A stretch of 64,000 nt of DNA from Fen-1301 sp963786395 (lineage in GTDB: Bacteria; Bacteroidota; Ignavibacteria; Ignavibacteriales; Ignavibacteriaceae): NCBI GenBank assembly GCA_963786395.1, contig CAWAZD010000014.1:62001-126000 (forward strand), written 5' to 3'. This document shows, piece after piece, positions 10,493-20,545 of the stretch (positions within the stretch are counted from its first letter, which is position 1; each line of letters starts with the position of its first letter). Below the pieces are notes generated by a model. It saw only the letters and a list, made by a program, of their open reading frames with translations. It was not told the DNA's origin and did not search any database. A program made the position numbers and the translations under genes.

Positions 10493-10512
10493 ATTCCCGC
10501 CTTAGCGGGAAT
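10493..10512. repeat. Hairpin repeat unit (type ATTCCCGC..GCGGGAAT)
   Basis: ATTCCCGC (10493-10500), loop CTTA and GCGGGAAT (10505-10512), followed by GACA. The same design recurs 100 bp downstream with a different stem sequence, which suggests a dispersed REP-like family. Confidence 0.6.
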
Positions 10513-10595
10513 GACAATTGGAGGTTTTCACACAGGCTCTAAATGCCTGGGCTATTTCAAAATAAACAAATTTCGGTTAGACTTGGATTAAGGGG

Positions 10596-10615
10596 ATCCC
10601 TGCTTTCGCAGGGAT
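10596..10615. repeat. Hairpin repeat unit (type ATCCCTGC..GCAGGGAT)
   Basis: ATCCCTGC (10596-10603), loop TTTC and GCAGGGAT (10608-10615), followed by GACA. It has the same architecture and flank as the hairpin at 10493. It lies in the convergent gap between gpsA and the macroglobulin gene, so it could also help termination. Confidence 0.6.
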
Positions 10616-10635
10616 GACATTTGAGACTCAATATA

Positions 10636-13600
10636 TTATTTATCGTTTACTTTTAATTCCTTCCATCCGCTGTTCCCGTTTACTTCAGGATAATACATCA
10701 GGTAACCCAACGCCGGCGAAACAGTTACTTTGCCGGGTATTTGTGCTCTCATTAAATATGAGAATTCCATATTCCTGTTTACATTAGTTACAAAATAAGA
10801 AACTTTCTGATCCCTGTATTCCTTATCCGCATAGAACCAGCGCCATGGCAAAAATCCCTGCCTGATACCAACAGGATGAATTCGATAATCATTCTCACCT
10901 TCGATCTCATATTTATTTTCATCCTTGATTGTTTCAAACCCGGAAGGAAGCATATCTTCTAAGATAAAATATTGCAGGTTATCAGCTTTGGTATCAACAA
11001 AAGTCTTCACTAATATTTCATCACCTGATTTCAAATCCCCATCAATAGCATTCTTAGTATAAATAATTCTTCCGTCTCTCTGTTCCGGTTTCAGATAATA
11101 ATATTCGCGTCTCACAGTGAAACTTGTGCCTGCATCTGAGATATTCTCATTTTGAGTATAATATAAATTCACTCCGGAAAAGTATAATCTTCCGGTTCCT
11201 TCCTTTACAATCCTTATTCTATTTTCTCCTTTAACGAGCGTATTCACTTTAAATCCCTCAATTGTAACCTCTGCCGGTTGTGAATATACATCAACAACGC
11301 CCACAGTTTTTGAGTCAACTTTTTTATCATTAAGGTAAATCGAGTAAGAATAATCCGGATTCAATTCATTAGTCATTTTAAAATAATCAGTCAAAGCAAA
11401 AATTACAGCTGCTGTCTGCTGAGTTGATCGCCATGAATATCCTTCTTTCTGCAGCATAAGCCAGTTTACAGCTTTTGAAACAAGCTCCGGCTGCACTCCC
11501 GCCTTAATTAATGCTTTGACGGCAAAAGAAGTTGTTTGAACATTATCATCCTGCCAGTTATAATGCCATTCCTTTCCGGACCAGAACACCATGTTTCCGT
11601 TTATTGTTGCCGCCTTTACAAGTCTATTCGCTAAATCACCCGCAAGTGAATTTGCTTTTATATTCATCAGCGAAATAATATTCAACGAAAGCGCATATGA
11701 GTTTAACTTTCCGGAATCCATACCCCTTATTTTGTCAAAAATAAATGAGTAGTATTTCTGATCAGGTGAACAAGAAAGTGCATAAATCATAAAGGCTAAT
11801 GTTGTCTGATCTAAATCCTGGGTATTGTTTAATTGCGTATACAGATTCTCAACGCCTTTAGTATAAATCTCTTTATCTATATTATATCCTGCCAGTTGAG
11901 TAAGGTTCATTCCGTAAATTACATATGCTGTCATATAGGGGTGAGTATTGTCATTCATCCACCATCCCCATCCACCATCCTGGTGCTGGAAATTATAAAG
12001 TCTCTTTAACCCTGCATCCACCATATCAGGAAGTTCAGATATGGTTTTTGATTTTAGCGGAACTTTCAAATCCCTGAAAGTATTTGCGGCTATAATTGTA
12101 GGCAGGAACCGGCTCATAGTTTGTTCAACACAGCCATATGGATAACCCGCAAGTTCATCCAGGGCTTTTAACATAGTCCCGGCTAATGATGGAGTAACAA
12201 CAAATGAAAACTTTGAACTTCTGAGATCAACATCATTCGGAATGTTGAATTTCAGATTCTCCTCGTGCTGGTCAGATAACTGTGCGGTTACAGATTTTAT
12301 CTCCTTAATTCCTTTGGGGATGATCGGAACCTTCAATTCAACAGCATCCGACTCACTGTTAGTAAGTGCTTTTGCAATCAGCTTAGTTTCTCCGGAGGGG
12401 ATATCAACTTTAACCACCCAGTCAATCCTTAACTCTGTATTCTTATCAACAGTAAGTTCATAAAGTCCGTCTTTCTCATTATATAATTTTGATGAATAGC
12501 CGGGGGTATTAATGTTCGAACTTAAAAGTGTCAGATTTTCAGCATTAAAAGTAATCTTTGTTTTTTTACTTTCATTCAAATAATTATGGACAATTGTTGA
12601 TATTGTAATTTCATCACCTTCCCTGAAGAATCGGGGAGTTTCCATTCTTATTAATAAGTCTTTCCGGGTAATAGTTTTATTAACTTCCTGTCCGACACAA
12701 GTGGTTAAATTTATACCCTTTACTGATGCCCGCCAGGTGGTAAGGTTATCGGGCATTTTGAAATTCACATAAGCTAAACCATCATCATTCGTTCTAACAT
12801 CCGGAATCCAGTAAGCTGCATCCGCAAAATTTGAGCGGACTACTGCTTCCTTATAACCCACATTGATTCCACCGGCAGTTGATGCTTCCAGCTTAAGGTC
12901 TGATTTTACAGCAGTTTGCATAATTATCTCATCGGATCTTCCAGGTCTTACCTGATTCAGATTCTGCCGTAAAATTTCTATCGGATAATCTACCGATGCG
13001 TCAAGTTTTTTCTCTTTTTCGATTTGAATCTTTTCAATATAGGTTATCGTATTCTGAGAATTAACATAATAAAGAACATACTGACCCGGTTTGATTTTGG
13101 GGAACTCATAATTTCCAGAAGTATCAGCTTCGGTAACATAATAATTATTGTCACTGTTCAATATTAATCTGATCCCGGGAACTCTTTTATTCTCCTTGTT
13201 AATAATTTTTCCATATAACCTGCCATTTCCCTTCTTTTCCATTAATCCGGAATCTGTTATTTTGTCAAACATCATAACAGGACGGCTCGTTCCATATGAC
13301 TGTGAATAAAAATAAGAATTGGATACAGGTATATATGAATACCTCGGTGCATAAAAGAATGATTTGATATCCGGGGTTTGATCCTCTTTAATAGCATAAA
13401 TACTTTCATCTACTACACCAAATGAAAGTTCCGTATTTCTAACAGGATTCCCGTTATAATCTTTCACCAATAATTTGTAGGATGCATTGTCACCCGGCTT
13501 ATATTGATTTTTATCCGGAAGTATTGAAATGTTCAGGAATTTATCCTTAGACAAAACACCCACTTGTTTTGAGTTACTATAGAATTTCCCTTCCTTTATA

Positions 13601-15598
13601 AACACAACGCTTATGTTGAAACTCGGCGCAAACCTTTCATCAAGCTTTTCTTTAATGACAATACTGTTTCCTTTTGCTATGATTTTCTTATAATAAAATA
13701 TTTCGCGGGATTCATACGTCAGCAGCATTTCAGTATTTGCAGTCGGAAAAAATATATATGCGGTTATACTATCCCCTTTTTCATATGCATCCTTGTCGGT
13801 AATTATTTCTAACCCTTCCCCCCTGTTCTGATAATAAGAGGGTTCGCCGTAATAAAAGGAACTTTGAGCTATAATTACCCTTCCCTTTTCATCTTTTGCG
13901 GTTACAGTGTAATTATAATATCCGGAAACCAGATTCCTTGGGAAAAATGTAACCAGTGATTTACCCGAAATATCTGTCCTTCCCCAAAGAGAATCAACTG
14001 AATGTGTACCAATTCTATTTTGTCCATTATTTGGATCTACAGGATAGGTAATAGTAACCTTATAATCAGTCGCTATCGGTTTATCATTGAAATCGGCGGC
14101 ATTAATTTTAAGAATAACCGGCTTACCGGTTTCGGTAAAATATTTATCCGGTGAAGTAAACAATGAAAAACTTCCACGCGTTATAGTTACTTCTGAACTA
14201 CCGGCAACTGTATTTCTTGAAGCATCCGTTATCTCTGCGGAAAACACATATATATAATCGAACAGGTTTTCCTCGGTCACCTGATAGGAAAACTCATATT
14301 CCCCTTTGCCATTTAGAACGCCGTCCAGTTGTTTTACAAACTGCAACTCCCTATAGTTGATGGGCCCTATCTTATCATAACTTCTGTAAAACCAGGAAAA
14401 ATCTGACCAATACCACCATGGTCTCCAATAATTCTTCTTATAAATTTTTATTGCCACTGTTCCGTTTGTAACGGGTGAACCAAAATAATAGTCTGCTTTA
14501 ATCTTCCCCTGAATTATGTCTTTATTTGAATAATTGGATTTTGGCAGGTCAACCTTTACCATAAACTCCGGCTTTTTATATTCCTGCACTTCGAATGATC
14601 CGTAATAATTATTCTCACCTTTTGAAAGAACTATTGAATAACTCCCCAGGTCAGCTTCTTCATCCAGATTGAATTTTCGAGTTTAAAGAACCAAGATCAT
14701 CAGTCTTCAACACTCCGGAATAGACTTCCTTATTTTTCGGTGACTTAACGGAAACGGTAAACTCTGTACCTGCCAAGTTTTTGAATTCATTCCCGTTTTC
14801 TTCTCTGAATATGCCTTTGAAATAAACCTCCTGACCCGGTCTATATATTGGTTGATTTGTATAAACATATGCCGATATTTCCCTGGCGTTGCCGAAATAT
14901 AAATAGGGATTGCTGATAATTATTTCTTTGCCCGATTGGGCAGCTAATAAGGGGCGGTTATCAAAATCCGGATTCTTACTCCCCAAGGTTTTGAATAAAA
15001 CAACCCCCTCTTTGTCGGTGAATGAACTTTGCGTCTTTTTATTATAGACTAAAGTAAATTTAACCTCTTTAATGAATTCACTCGTCCTTACATCGGTAAG
15101 AAACGCTAAAATTTGATCTGAGGAATTCTTAAAAACTATGGATTTATCCGTAACTGCAATAGCACAATAGCCAACAAGACCATTCTTCATTGCCTGTACA
15201 ATATAGATCCCGGGTTCATTGATCTTTCCAATTGGCACATTTCCTTTTCCATAGGAATTAGTACTGGTTACTACACTTTTCCATTCCATTACCTTCTCAG
15301 TATAGCTTAGCAAAATATTCCTGCCCTTCCCAATAATATCAAAACTATATGATGAATTTAGCTCAGTATAAAATTTAATTGGATCAACAATTCTTAGAAG
15401 AGTAAAACTAAATTCAGGTGGTTTCGGGTCCCTATTGGAATAAGAATAAAGATTAACAGTAACGTCGCTTCCCGGCGGGAAGGTAGTATAATTAGTTAAA
15501 GTAAAATTGTCCTCGGGGTTAACCGGGTTTGAGCTCCCTATAATAAAAGGAAGAATAATTGAAATGAAAAGGAGAGAAAATTTGTTGAACCGGCTCAT
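10636..15598 (-). CDS. Bacterial alpha-2-macroglobulin family protein, one frameshift
   Basis: A protease-trapping periplasmic or surface protein of about 1650 residues, the family's usual size. The N-terminal part (14660-15598) has a signal peptide (FSLLFISIILPFIIGSS) and MG1/MG2-type domains (YTNQPIYRPGQEVYFKGIF). After a frame change near 14678 (KFNLDEEADLGSYS is the natural continuation) come further MG domains and a carboxypeptidase-regulatory-like insert (GRLYGKIINKENKRVPGIRL). The thioester motif YGCVEQ follows, with Cys/Gln codons at 12121-12132. Then come the helical thioester domain (HQDGGWGWWMNDNTHPYMTA) and a receptor-like C-terminal domain. The intact CxEQ means a covalent trap is predicted. 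No pbpC gene is adjacent, unlike many Proteobacteria. It is a single-gene unit on the minus strand. Confidence 0.92.
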
Positions 15599-15971
15599 TA
15601 AATACTCCAGTTATAATTTCTTGATCTTACTTAACGGGCGGCTGTCCGATTTATCCGGAGATTCAGAGCCCGGTCCTGTATGTCGGAGGATCCCATTAAA
15701 AGATTGTCATAATTGGCGACACTGAGTGAAGAAGATTTCTCAAAACATCAACTCCATCTCTTAAACTTTACTTTATAAGTACTATATATAAAATATTTCT
15801 CTGTAACAAACAAAAGTAATTGGTAAAGGGTGGTTTTCGACCGAAACCCCAAAATAGTCGAATGGTTGGGGCATACCCCAATGACCTTTCAATATGTCCG
15901 GGATGGTTGATTCTCCTTTCCCAAGGGTATAACTTGACCACGTGAATAAATAAAAACAACGAAAGAGGTGA
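15599..15971. other. Intergenic region with structured leader upstream of rlpA
   Basis: The gap lies between two divergent genes and no gene is convincing; minus-strand open frames at 15768-16132 only shadow rlpA. The half nearest rlpA (about 15826-15945) is noticeably more G+C-rich and folds readily: GGTTT/AAACC around TCGACCG, then TTGGGG (15866-15871)/CCCCAA (15876-15881). It does not match a riboswitch consensus I can recall. Confidence 0.5.
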
Positions 15972-16466
15972 ATGTTGAATTCAATAACTAAAACCTTAAT
16001 AATTTTGGTTATGATTTCGTTGGTAGGATTCACACTAGTGTCTAATAATGAAGAGAGTAAGGTTGTAAGCGTAGTTAAAGAGATAACTACGACAAATGTT
16101 GAAGATGCCGCTGTAAGTGCTTCTGTCATCAATTATATTGATAAGGGAGAAATGACTGCATCCTGGTATGGTCCTCATTTCCATGGCCGTTTGACCGCTA
16201 ATGGAGAGTTCTATAACCAGATGGCTTTTACAGCAGCCCACAAACAATTGAGGTTCGGTACTCTTTTACGTGTCACTAATCCTCACAACAACAAGTCCGT
16301 TATTGTAAGGATCAATGACCGGGGGCCGTATATAAGAGGCAGAGAACTGGACCTATCTAAAGCATCGGCTAGTGCTTTAGGATTGACAGATAAAGGAGTT
16401 ATAAAGGTTAAAGTTGACCAAATTTCACTAAAAGGCGTTAACTTTCCCGTAATCTCTCTCGATTAA
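15972..16466 (+). CDS. rlpA: RlpA-like double-psi beta-barrel protein (septal peptidoglycan hydrolase family)
   Basis: The 164-residue product has an N-terminal hydrophobic export segment (TLIILVMISLVGFTLV) without an obvious lipobox, a short linker, and an RlpA/DPBB domain from about residue 55. The hallmarks are ASWYGPHFHGRLTANGE, the FTAAHKQLRFGTLLRVTNP strand set, the catalytic-type Asp in VRINDRGPYIRGRELDLS, and the closing strand. RlpA proteins cleave naked glycan strands at the septum or act in wall remodelling; this one lacks a SPOR domain. The start is ATG at 15972 behind a GAAAGAGGTG ribosome site. A strong terminator follows, so it is monocistronic. Confidence 0.88.
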   Translation: MLNSITKTLIILVMISLVGFTLVSNNEESKVVSVVKEITTTNVEDAAVSASVINYIDKGEMTASWYGPHFHGRLTANGEFYNQMAFTAAHKQLRFGTLLRVTNPHNNKSVIVRINDRGPYIRGRELDLSKASASALGLTDKGVIKVKVDQISLKGVNFPVISLD

Positions 16467-16488
16467 GATTATAGAATCCTATCAATTT

Positions 16489-16524
16489 GAAGCTGTCCCC
16501 TTAAAAGGACAGCTTCTTTATTTT
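16489..16524 (+). terminator. Terminator after rlpA
   Basis: GAAGCTGTCC (16489-16498) pairs with GGACAGCTTC (16507-16516), an 8-nt loop, then TTTATTTT. Confidence 0.85.
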
Positions 16525-16552
16525 AAACCAAACAATTCTGGATACTGTTTTG

Positions 16553-16680
16553 CTCTAGAGTATTTCCGCAGCTTTTCTAGAGCGGTTCACCAGCGGTTTA
16601 CCATGGGGAGATTAAGCCGTTTAGGGTACTTTACGAGCATTTTACGAGTTTTTCATGAGTATTTCACTAGCGGTTCTTAT
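16553..16680. repeat. Degenerate short-repeat stretch
   Basis: Repeated small words occupy the gap between rlpA and the methyltransferase: CTAGAG twice, AGCGGTT three times, TTTACGAG twice and TTTCANNAG variants. The units are imperfect and unevenly spaced, and no ORF is present. It resembles the stretches near 1644 and 17339. Confidence 0.5.
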
Positions 16681-16745
16681 TTTATCTTTCCTTTTTATGT
16701 TTTACTCCCTATTTTGCCTTTAACTTTTCATCATATTTGGAATTC

Positions 16746-17297
16746 ATGAAACTAAATTTAGGATGCGGGAAGGACCTCAAACCGGGATACATTAATCTTG
16801 ACATCGTTGATTATGGAGGAAACAAGATTCATGATATAAATTCTTTTCCATATCCTTTTGAGCCTGATACTTTCGACGAAATATTCTGTTCGCATATTTT
16901 AGAACACCTCGATAGTTTCCATAAAACCGTAACCGAACTCTACCGTATCGCCAAACCAAACTCCATTATTATAGTGTACGCCCCCTTTTTCCTTAATACC
17001 AAATATTTTGGGGAACCCGACCATAAAATTCCATTTTCTATAAGAACATTCGATAACTATGAATATATAGGAAACCGGAAATTAAAATTCTATGAGAAAT
17101 GGAAACTTAACCACCGGACAAATTATGAGGGGAAAGCTCAATTTGAAATCCTTGAGAAAAAATTCATTACTTCCCACTTCAAAGCCCTCAAGTGGATGGA
17201 CTTTGTTGTAAATATTGAACCTGTACTGTACGAACGTTTCTTTGCTGGGATCTTCTCCCCGGAAGAGGTATACTTCAAACTCCGGGTTGTTAAATAA
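16746..17297 (+). CDS. Class I SAM-dependent methyltransferase
   Basis: A Rossmann-type methyltransferase of about 183 residues. The SAM-binding motif I is LNLGCGKDLKPGYINLDI at the very N-terminus, followed by motif IV/post-I features DEIFCSHILEHLDSF and the LYRIAKPNSIIIVYAPFF strand, typical of the methyltransferase-11 group that acts on small molecules or glycans. I prefer the ATG at 16746 (MKLNLGCG) over the TTG at 16737, because family members start right before this strand. The neighbours give no pathway clue. It is flanked on both sides by short-repeat DNA, which might mark a mobile or rearranged spot. Confidence 0.8.
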   Translation: MKLNLGCGKDLKPGYINLDIVDYGGNKIHDINSFPYPFEPDTFDEIFCSHILEHLDSFHKTVTELYRIAKPNSIIIVYAPFFLNTKYFGEPDHKIPFSIRTFDNYEYIGNRKLKFYEKWKLNHRTNYEGKAQFEILEKKFITSHFKALKWMDFVVNIEPVLYERFFAGIFSPEEVYFKLRVVK

Positions 17298-17338
17298 TAA
17301 GTTCATGACTTCTTACCCCCCCGATGGTGGTATTCTGC

Positions 17339-17373
17339 ACGCTAAAGCACGCTTTCGAACGCTAAAGCACGCT
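17339..17373. repeat. 15-bp direct repeat pair
   Basis: ACGCTAAAGCACGCT occurs at 17339-17353 and again at 17359-17373, separated by 5 nt, and partial units (GCACGCT, CACGCTAAAACTAG) continue to about 17380. It lies in the gap after the methyltransferase gene. Confidence 0.7.
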
Positions 17374-17486
17374 AAAACTAGTGTAAACCAGCTATAAAGA
17401 AGTACTAAACCTCTGGCAAACCATAGCGGCAGTGGATGCCGAAAAGTCATTAGATCTAATTCTCAGTTTCTTACTCCATCAACCCA

Positions 17487-17864
17487 CTATTCCATTACTC
17501 CCTTTCCCCTCTTTTCCCTAATCGCTATTATAATTACCAGGCTCCATCCAATAAGAAAACTTAATCCACCCAAGGGAGTTACCATGGCAATAGTCTTGAT
17601 TCCGGTAATGGCATAAAGATAAAGCGAAAATGAAAATAAGATTACCCCAGCCGCAAAGAAAAGACATGCAGTATCAAACTTCTTCCCATTTATCGCAATA
17701 GCAGTAATTACAACGGTATGGATTAATTGATACAGCACCCCGGTTCTGAATATTTCCATCATTTCGGGGGATAAAGTCCCTTTTAATCCGTGTGCCCCAA
17801 ATGCGCCTAATCCTACTCCTATAAATCCAAATATTCCACCTGTTACTGTATAGAATCTGTTCAT
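17487..17864 (-). CDS. DUF423 family small membrane protein
   Basis: The 125-residue product has four hydrophobic helices and the DUF423 signature: an N-terminal GGIFGFIGVGLGAFGAHGLKG motif followed by YQLIHTVVI, with a GGLSFLIGWSL stretch in the last helix. The family (YgdD of E. coli) is an inner-membrane protein of unknown role found across bacteria. The length is normal and the frame intact. It is divergent from uvrB and shares a 120-bp intergenic region with it. A GGAG-like ribosome site precedes the ATG on the minus strand. Confidence 0.88.
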   Translation of the reverse strand: MNRFYTVTGGIFGFIGVGLGAFGAHGLKGTLSPEMMEIFRTGVLYQLIHTVVITAIAINGKKFDTACLFFAAGVILFSFSLYLYAITGIKTIAMVTPLGGLSFLIGWSLVIIIAIREKRGKGVME

Positions 17865-17944
17865 TATGCCATAGCTCCTTTAATTACTTTGAATAAATTA
17901 CTAAATTTGTTTTCTAATCTATCTATATAATAAGTTATTTTTTT

Positions 17945-17971
17945 CTATATGGATCATTTCTATCCATATAG
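17945..17971. promoter_or_regulatory. Perfect inverted repeat just upstream of uvrB
   Basis: CTATATGGAT (17945-17954) and ATCCATATAG (17962-17971) form a perfect 10-bp inverted repeat with a 7-nt spacer. It ends 13 nt before the uvrB ATG and abuts the GAGG ribosome site. It could be a repressor operator (for example a damage-response regulator) or a 5'-leader hairpin; it does not match the E. coli or Bacillus LexA box. Confidence 0.6.
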
Positions 17972-17984
17972 AGGTTAAACCTTT

Positions 17985-19997
17985 ATGAACAAATTTGAAC
18001 TCGTTTCAACATATAAACCATCGGGCGATCAGCCGGAGGCAATTAAACAATTAGTGGAGGGGATTAAACGTGGCGACCAATTTCAAACCCTCCTTGGAGT
18101 GACGGGCTCGGGTAAAACATTTACTATTTCCAACGTGATTCAGGAATTGAATAGACCGACCCTGATTATATCACACAATAAAACCCTTGCCGCGCAGCTC
18201 TATTCGGAATTTAAATCTTACTTCCCCAAAAATAATGTAGAATTCTTTATAAGCTATTATGATTACTATCAGCCGGAGGCTTATGTTGTTTCCAGTGACA
18301 CCTTTATCGAGAAGGATTTCTCCGTAAATGAGGAAATTGACCGTCTAAGATTAAAAGCTACTACTGCCTTGATCGAGGGGAGACCGGACACTATAATAAT
18401 AGCAAGTGTTAGCTGCATTTATGGTATTGGTGCCCCCCAGGAATATGCTAATCAGGTAATGTTCCTCAAAAAGGGAGGCAAAGTTGAAAAGAAAAAGTTA
18501 CTTCGTGACCTCATTGATATTCATTATGTGCGAAATGATAGTGAATTTACCCGGGGTACTTTCAGAGCAAGGGGTGATGTTGTAGAAATTATTCCCGCCT
18601 ATCAATATGAAGAGGCTATTAGGGTTGAATTCTGGGATAATGAAATTGAAAAATTATCCATAATTGGTTCCCTGACCGGAGAAACCTTACGCGAAGTTGA
18701 TTCTACAGCTGTTTATCCCGCAAAATATTTCGTCACCAGCCGCGATCAGATCCAAAGGGCAATTCATGATATAGAAATTGAATTAGAAGACAGGCTTAAA
18801 TATTTCCGTACTAACGAAAAATATCTCGAGGCACAGCGGCTTGAACAAAGAACCCGTTTCGACATTGAAATGATGAAAGAAATTGGCTATTGTTCCGGCA
18901 TTGAAAACTACTCCCGTTTCATGGATGGCAGAGCTTCCGGAACAAGATCCTATAATCTATTAGACTATTTCCCAAAAGACTTCCTCACTATTATCGATGA
19001 ATCACATGTTACAATTCCTCAATTACGTGGAATGTATAACGGCGACAGGTCAAGAAAGGAAACCCTTGTGCAATACGGTTTCCGGCTTCCTTCGGCTCTT
19101 GATAACAGACCAATGAAATTTGAAGAAACCCTTTCCATGCTTGGTCAAACTATTTTTATTAGTGCCACCCCTTCTGATTATGAACTTGAAAAATCGGGCG
19201 GTGTTATTGTTGAACAAATAATTCGTCCAACGGGGCTTCTCGATCCTCCTATCCAGGTACGCCCGATCAAGGGTCAGATCGATGACCTTATCGCTGAAAT
19301 AAGAAAACGTGCAGTCTGTAATGAAAGAGTTCTTGTTACTACTCTGACCAAAAAGATGGCAGAAGACCTTAGCGATTACCTTGATAAAATTGGAATCAGA
19401 GTCAGATATATTCATAGCGACATCGATGCACTCGAAAGAGTTGAGATCCTTAGAGATCTTCGGCTTGGTGACTTTGATGTTCTGGTAGGAGTTAACCTGT
19501 TAAGAGAGGGTTTGGATCTTCCCGAGGTTTCCCTTGTTGCAATAATCGATGCCGACAAAGAAGGTTTCCTGAGAAGTGAACGCTCACTTATGCAGACAGC
19601 GGGAAGAACTGCCCGAAATGTTAATGGCATTGTTGTTATGTATGCAGATAAAATTACTGAGTCAATGCGGAAAACAATTGAGGAAACGAACAGAAGACGG
19701 ATAATTCAGACACAATATAATATAGATAATAACATCACCCCTCTGACTATATTCAAAAGTGTCGAAGAAATCATGTCTTCAACTTCCATTGCCGATGTGC
19801 GCAGAAAAGAAGAACAACAGGATTTTTCTTTTGCAAAGGTAGCAGAACCGGTTTTGAAATATATGAATAATGATCAGAAGAATGACCTCATCGAACAACT
19901 AACCGAACAAATGCATCTGGCAGCTAAAGATCTTGAGTTTGAAAGAGCAGCTGCCCTAAGAGATGAAATTGAAAGACTAAAAAAGTTACTTAAGTAA
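17985..19997 (+). CDS. uvrB: Excinuclease ABC subunit B
   Basis: Damage-verifying helicase of nucleotide excision repair, working with UvrA and UvrC. The 670-residue frame is intact and of normal length. In order it shows Walker A GVTGSGKTFT, the YYDYYQPEAYV beta-hairpin region that clamps DNA, the helicase DESHVTIPQLRGMYNGD motif, GVNLLREGLDLPEV, motif VI QTAGRTARN, and the C-terminal UVR domain (LEFERAAALRDEIERL) that binds UvrC. The start is ATG at 17985. The final TAA overlaps the ATG of ybaK by one base, so the two are translationally coupled. A perfect inverted repeat upstream may regulate it. Confidence 0.98.
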   Translation: MNKFELVSTYKPSGDQPEAIKQLVEGIKRGDQFQTLLGVTGSGKTFTISNVIQELNRPTLIISHNKTLAAQLYSEFKSYFPKNNVEFFISYYDYYQPEAYVVSSDTFIEKDFSVNEEIDRLRLKATTALIEGRPDTIIIASVSCIYGIGAPQEYANQVMFLKKGGKVEKKKLLRDLIDIHYVRNDSEFTRGTFRARGDVVEIIPAYQYEEAIRVEFWDNEIEKLSIIGSLTGETLREVDSTAVYPAKYFVTSRDQIQRAIHDIEIELEDRLKYFRTNEKYLEAQRLEQRTRFDIEMMKEIGYCSGIENYSRFMDGRASGTRSYNLLDYFPKDFLTIIDESHVTIPQLRGMYNGDRSRKETLVQYGFRLPSALDNRPMKFEETLSMLGQTIFISATPSDYELEKSGGVIVEQIIRPTGLLDPPIQVRPIKGQIDDLIAEIRKRAVCNERVLVTTLTKKMAEDLSDYLDKIGIRVRYIHSDIDALERVEILRDLRLGDFDVLVGVNLLREGLDLPEVSLVAIIDADKEGFLRSERSLMQTAGRTARNVNGIVVMYADKITESMRKTIEETNRRRIIQTQYNIDNNITPLTIFKSVEEIMSSTSIADVRRKEEQQDFSFAKVAEPVLKYMNNDQKNDLIEQLTEQMHLAAKDLEFERAAALRDEIERLKKLLK

Positions 19998-20464
19998 TGG
20001 CTAAAACTAATGCTGTAAGAATACTGGATTCCCATAACATAAATTATTCCCTCCATACTTATGATGTTGACGAAGCTGATTTAAGTGGAACTACAGTTGC
20101 ACATAAAATTGGAGTGGAGGCGGAATCTGTATTTAAGACTCTTGTCGCGGAAGGTGATAAAACGGGACCTCTTGTGTTCTGCATTCCAACAACCGAAGAA
20201 CTGAATTTAAAAAAAGCAGCTTTAGTCTCCGGGAATAAGAAGATCGAGTTAATAAAAGTAAAAGATCTGTTGAGTCTTACCGGTTATATTCGTGGTGGAT
20301 GCTCGCCTGTAGGAATGAAAAAGAAATTCCCCACTTTTATTGATGAAACTGCTCAACTTTTTGAGGAGATTTATATTAGTTCCGGCATGCGTGGATATGC
20401 AGGTAAAACTATCTCCTGCAGAATTAGCGCCCCTGATTGGAGCCCCTTCTGTGATTTGATTTAA
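19997..20464 (+). CDS. ybaK: YbaK/EbsC-type Cys-tRNA(Pro) deacylase
   Basis: The 155-residue protein belongs to the YbaK/ProX editing family, which hydrolyses Cys-tRNA-Pro made by prolyl-tRNA synthetase error. Visible landmarks are AVRILDSHNINYSLHTYDVDE at the N-terminus, VEAESVFKTLVAEGD with the key Lys of YbaK, and YIRGGCSPVGMKKKFPTFIDE. The length matches the family. It starts with ATG overlapping the uvrB stop by one base and is followed by a terminator, forming a two-gene uvrB-ybaK unit. The pairing with uvrB has no obvious functional logic. Confidence 0.93.
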   Translation: MAKTNAVRILDSHNINYSLHTYDVDEADLSGTTVAHKIGVEAESVFKTLVAEGDKTGPLVFCIPTTEELNLKKAALVSGNKKIELIKVKDLLSLTGYIRGGCSPVGMKKKFPTFIDETAQLFEEIYISSGMRGYAGKTISCRISAPDWSPFCDLI

Positions 20465-20504
20465 TCTTTAATTTGTAATTCAGATCATTAATGGGATTTG
20501 GGGA

Positions 20505-20528
20505 AGGGGATGAATCCCCTTTTTATTA
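20505..20528 (+). terminator. Terminator after ybaK
   Basis: AGGGGAT (20505-20511) pairs with ATCCCCT (20514-20520) around a GA loop, followed by TTTTATTAAT. Confidence 0.7.
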
Positions 20529-20545
20529 ATATAGTATTAAATATT

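Noticed and set aside
15768..16132. Minus-strand open frames over the rlpA start
   Set aside because: They run antisense to a clearly conserved gene and have no recognisable motif or start signal.
17339..17373. Direct repeats that might suggest a CRISPR array
   Set aside because: Only two 15-bp copies with a 5-nt gap, no regular spacers and no cas genes in the window.
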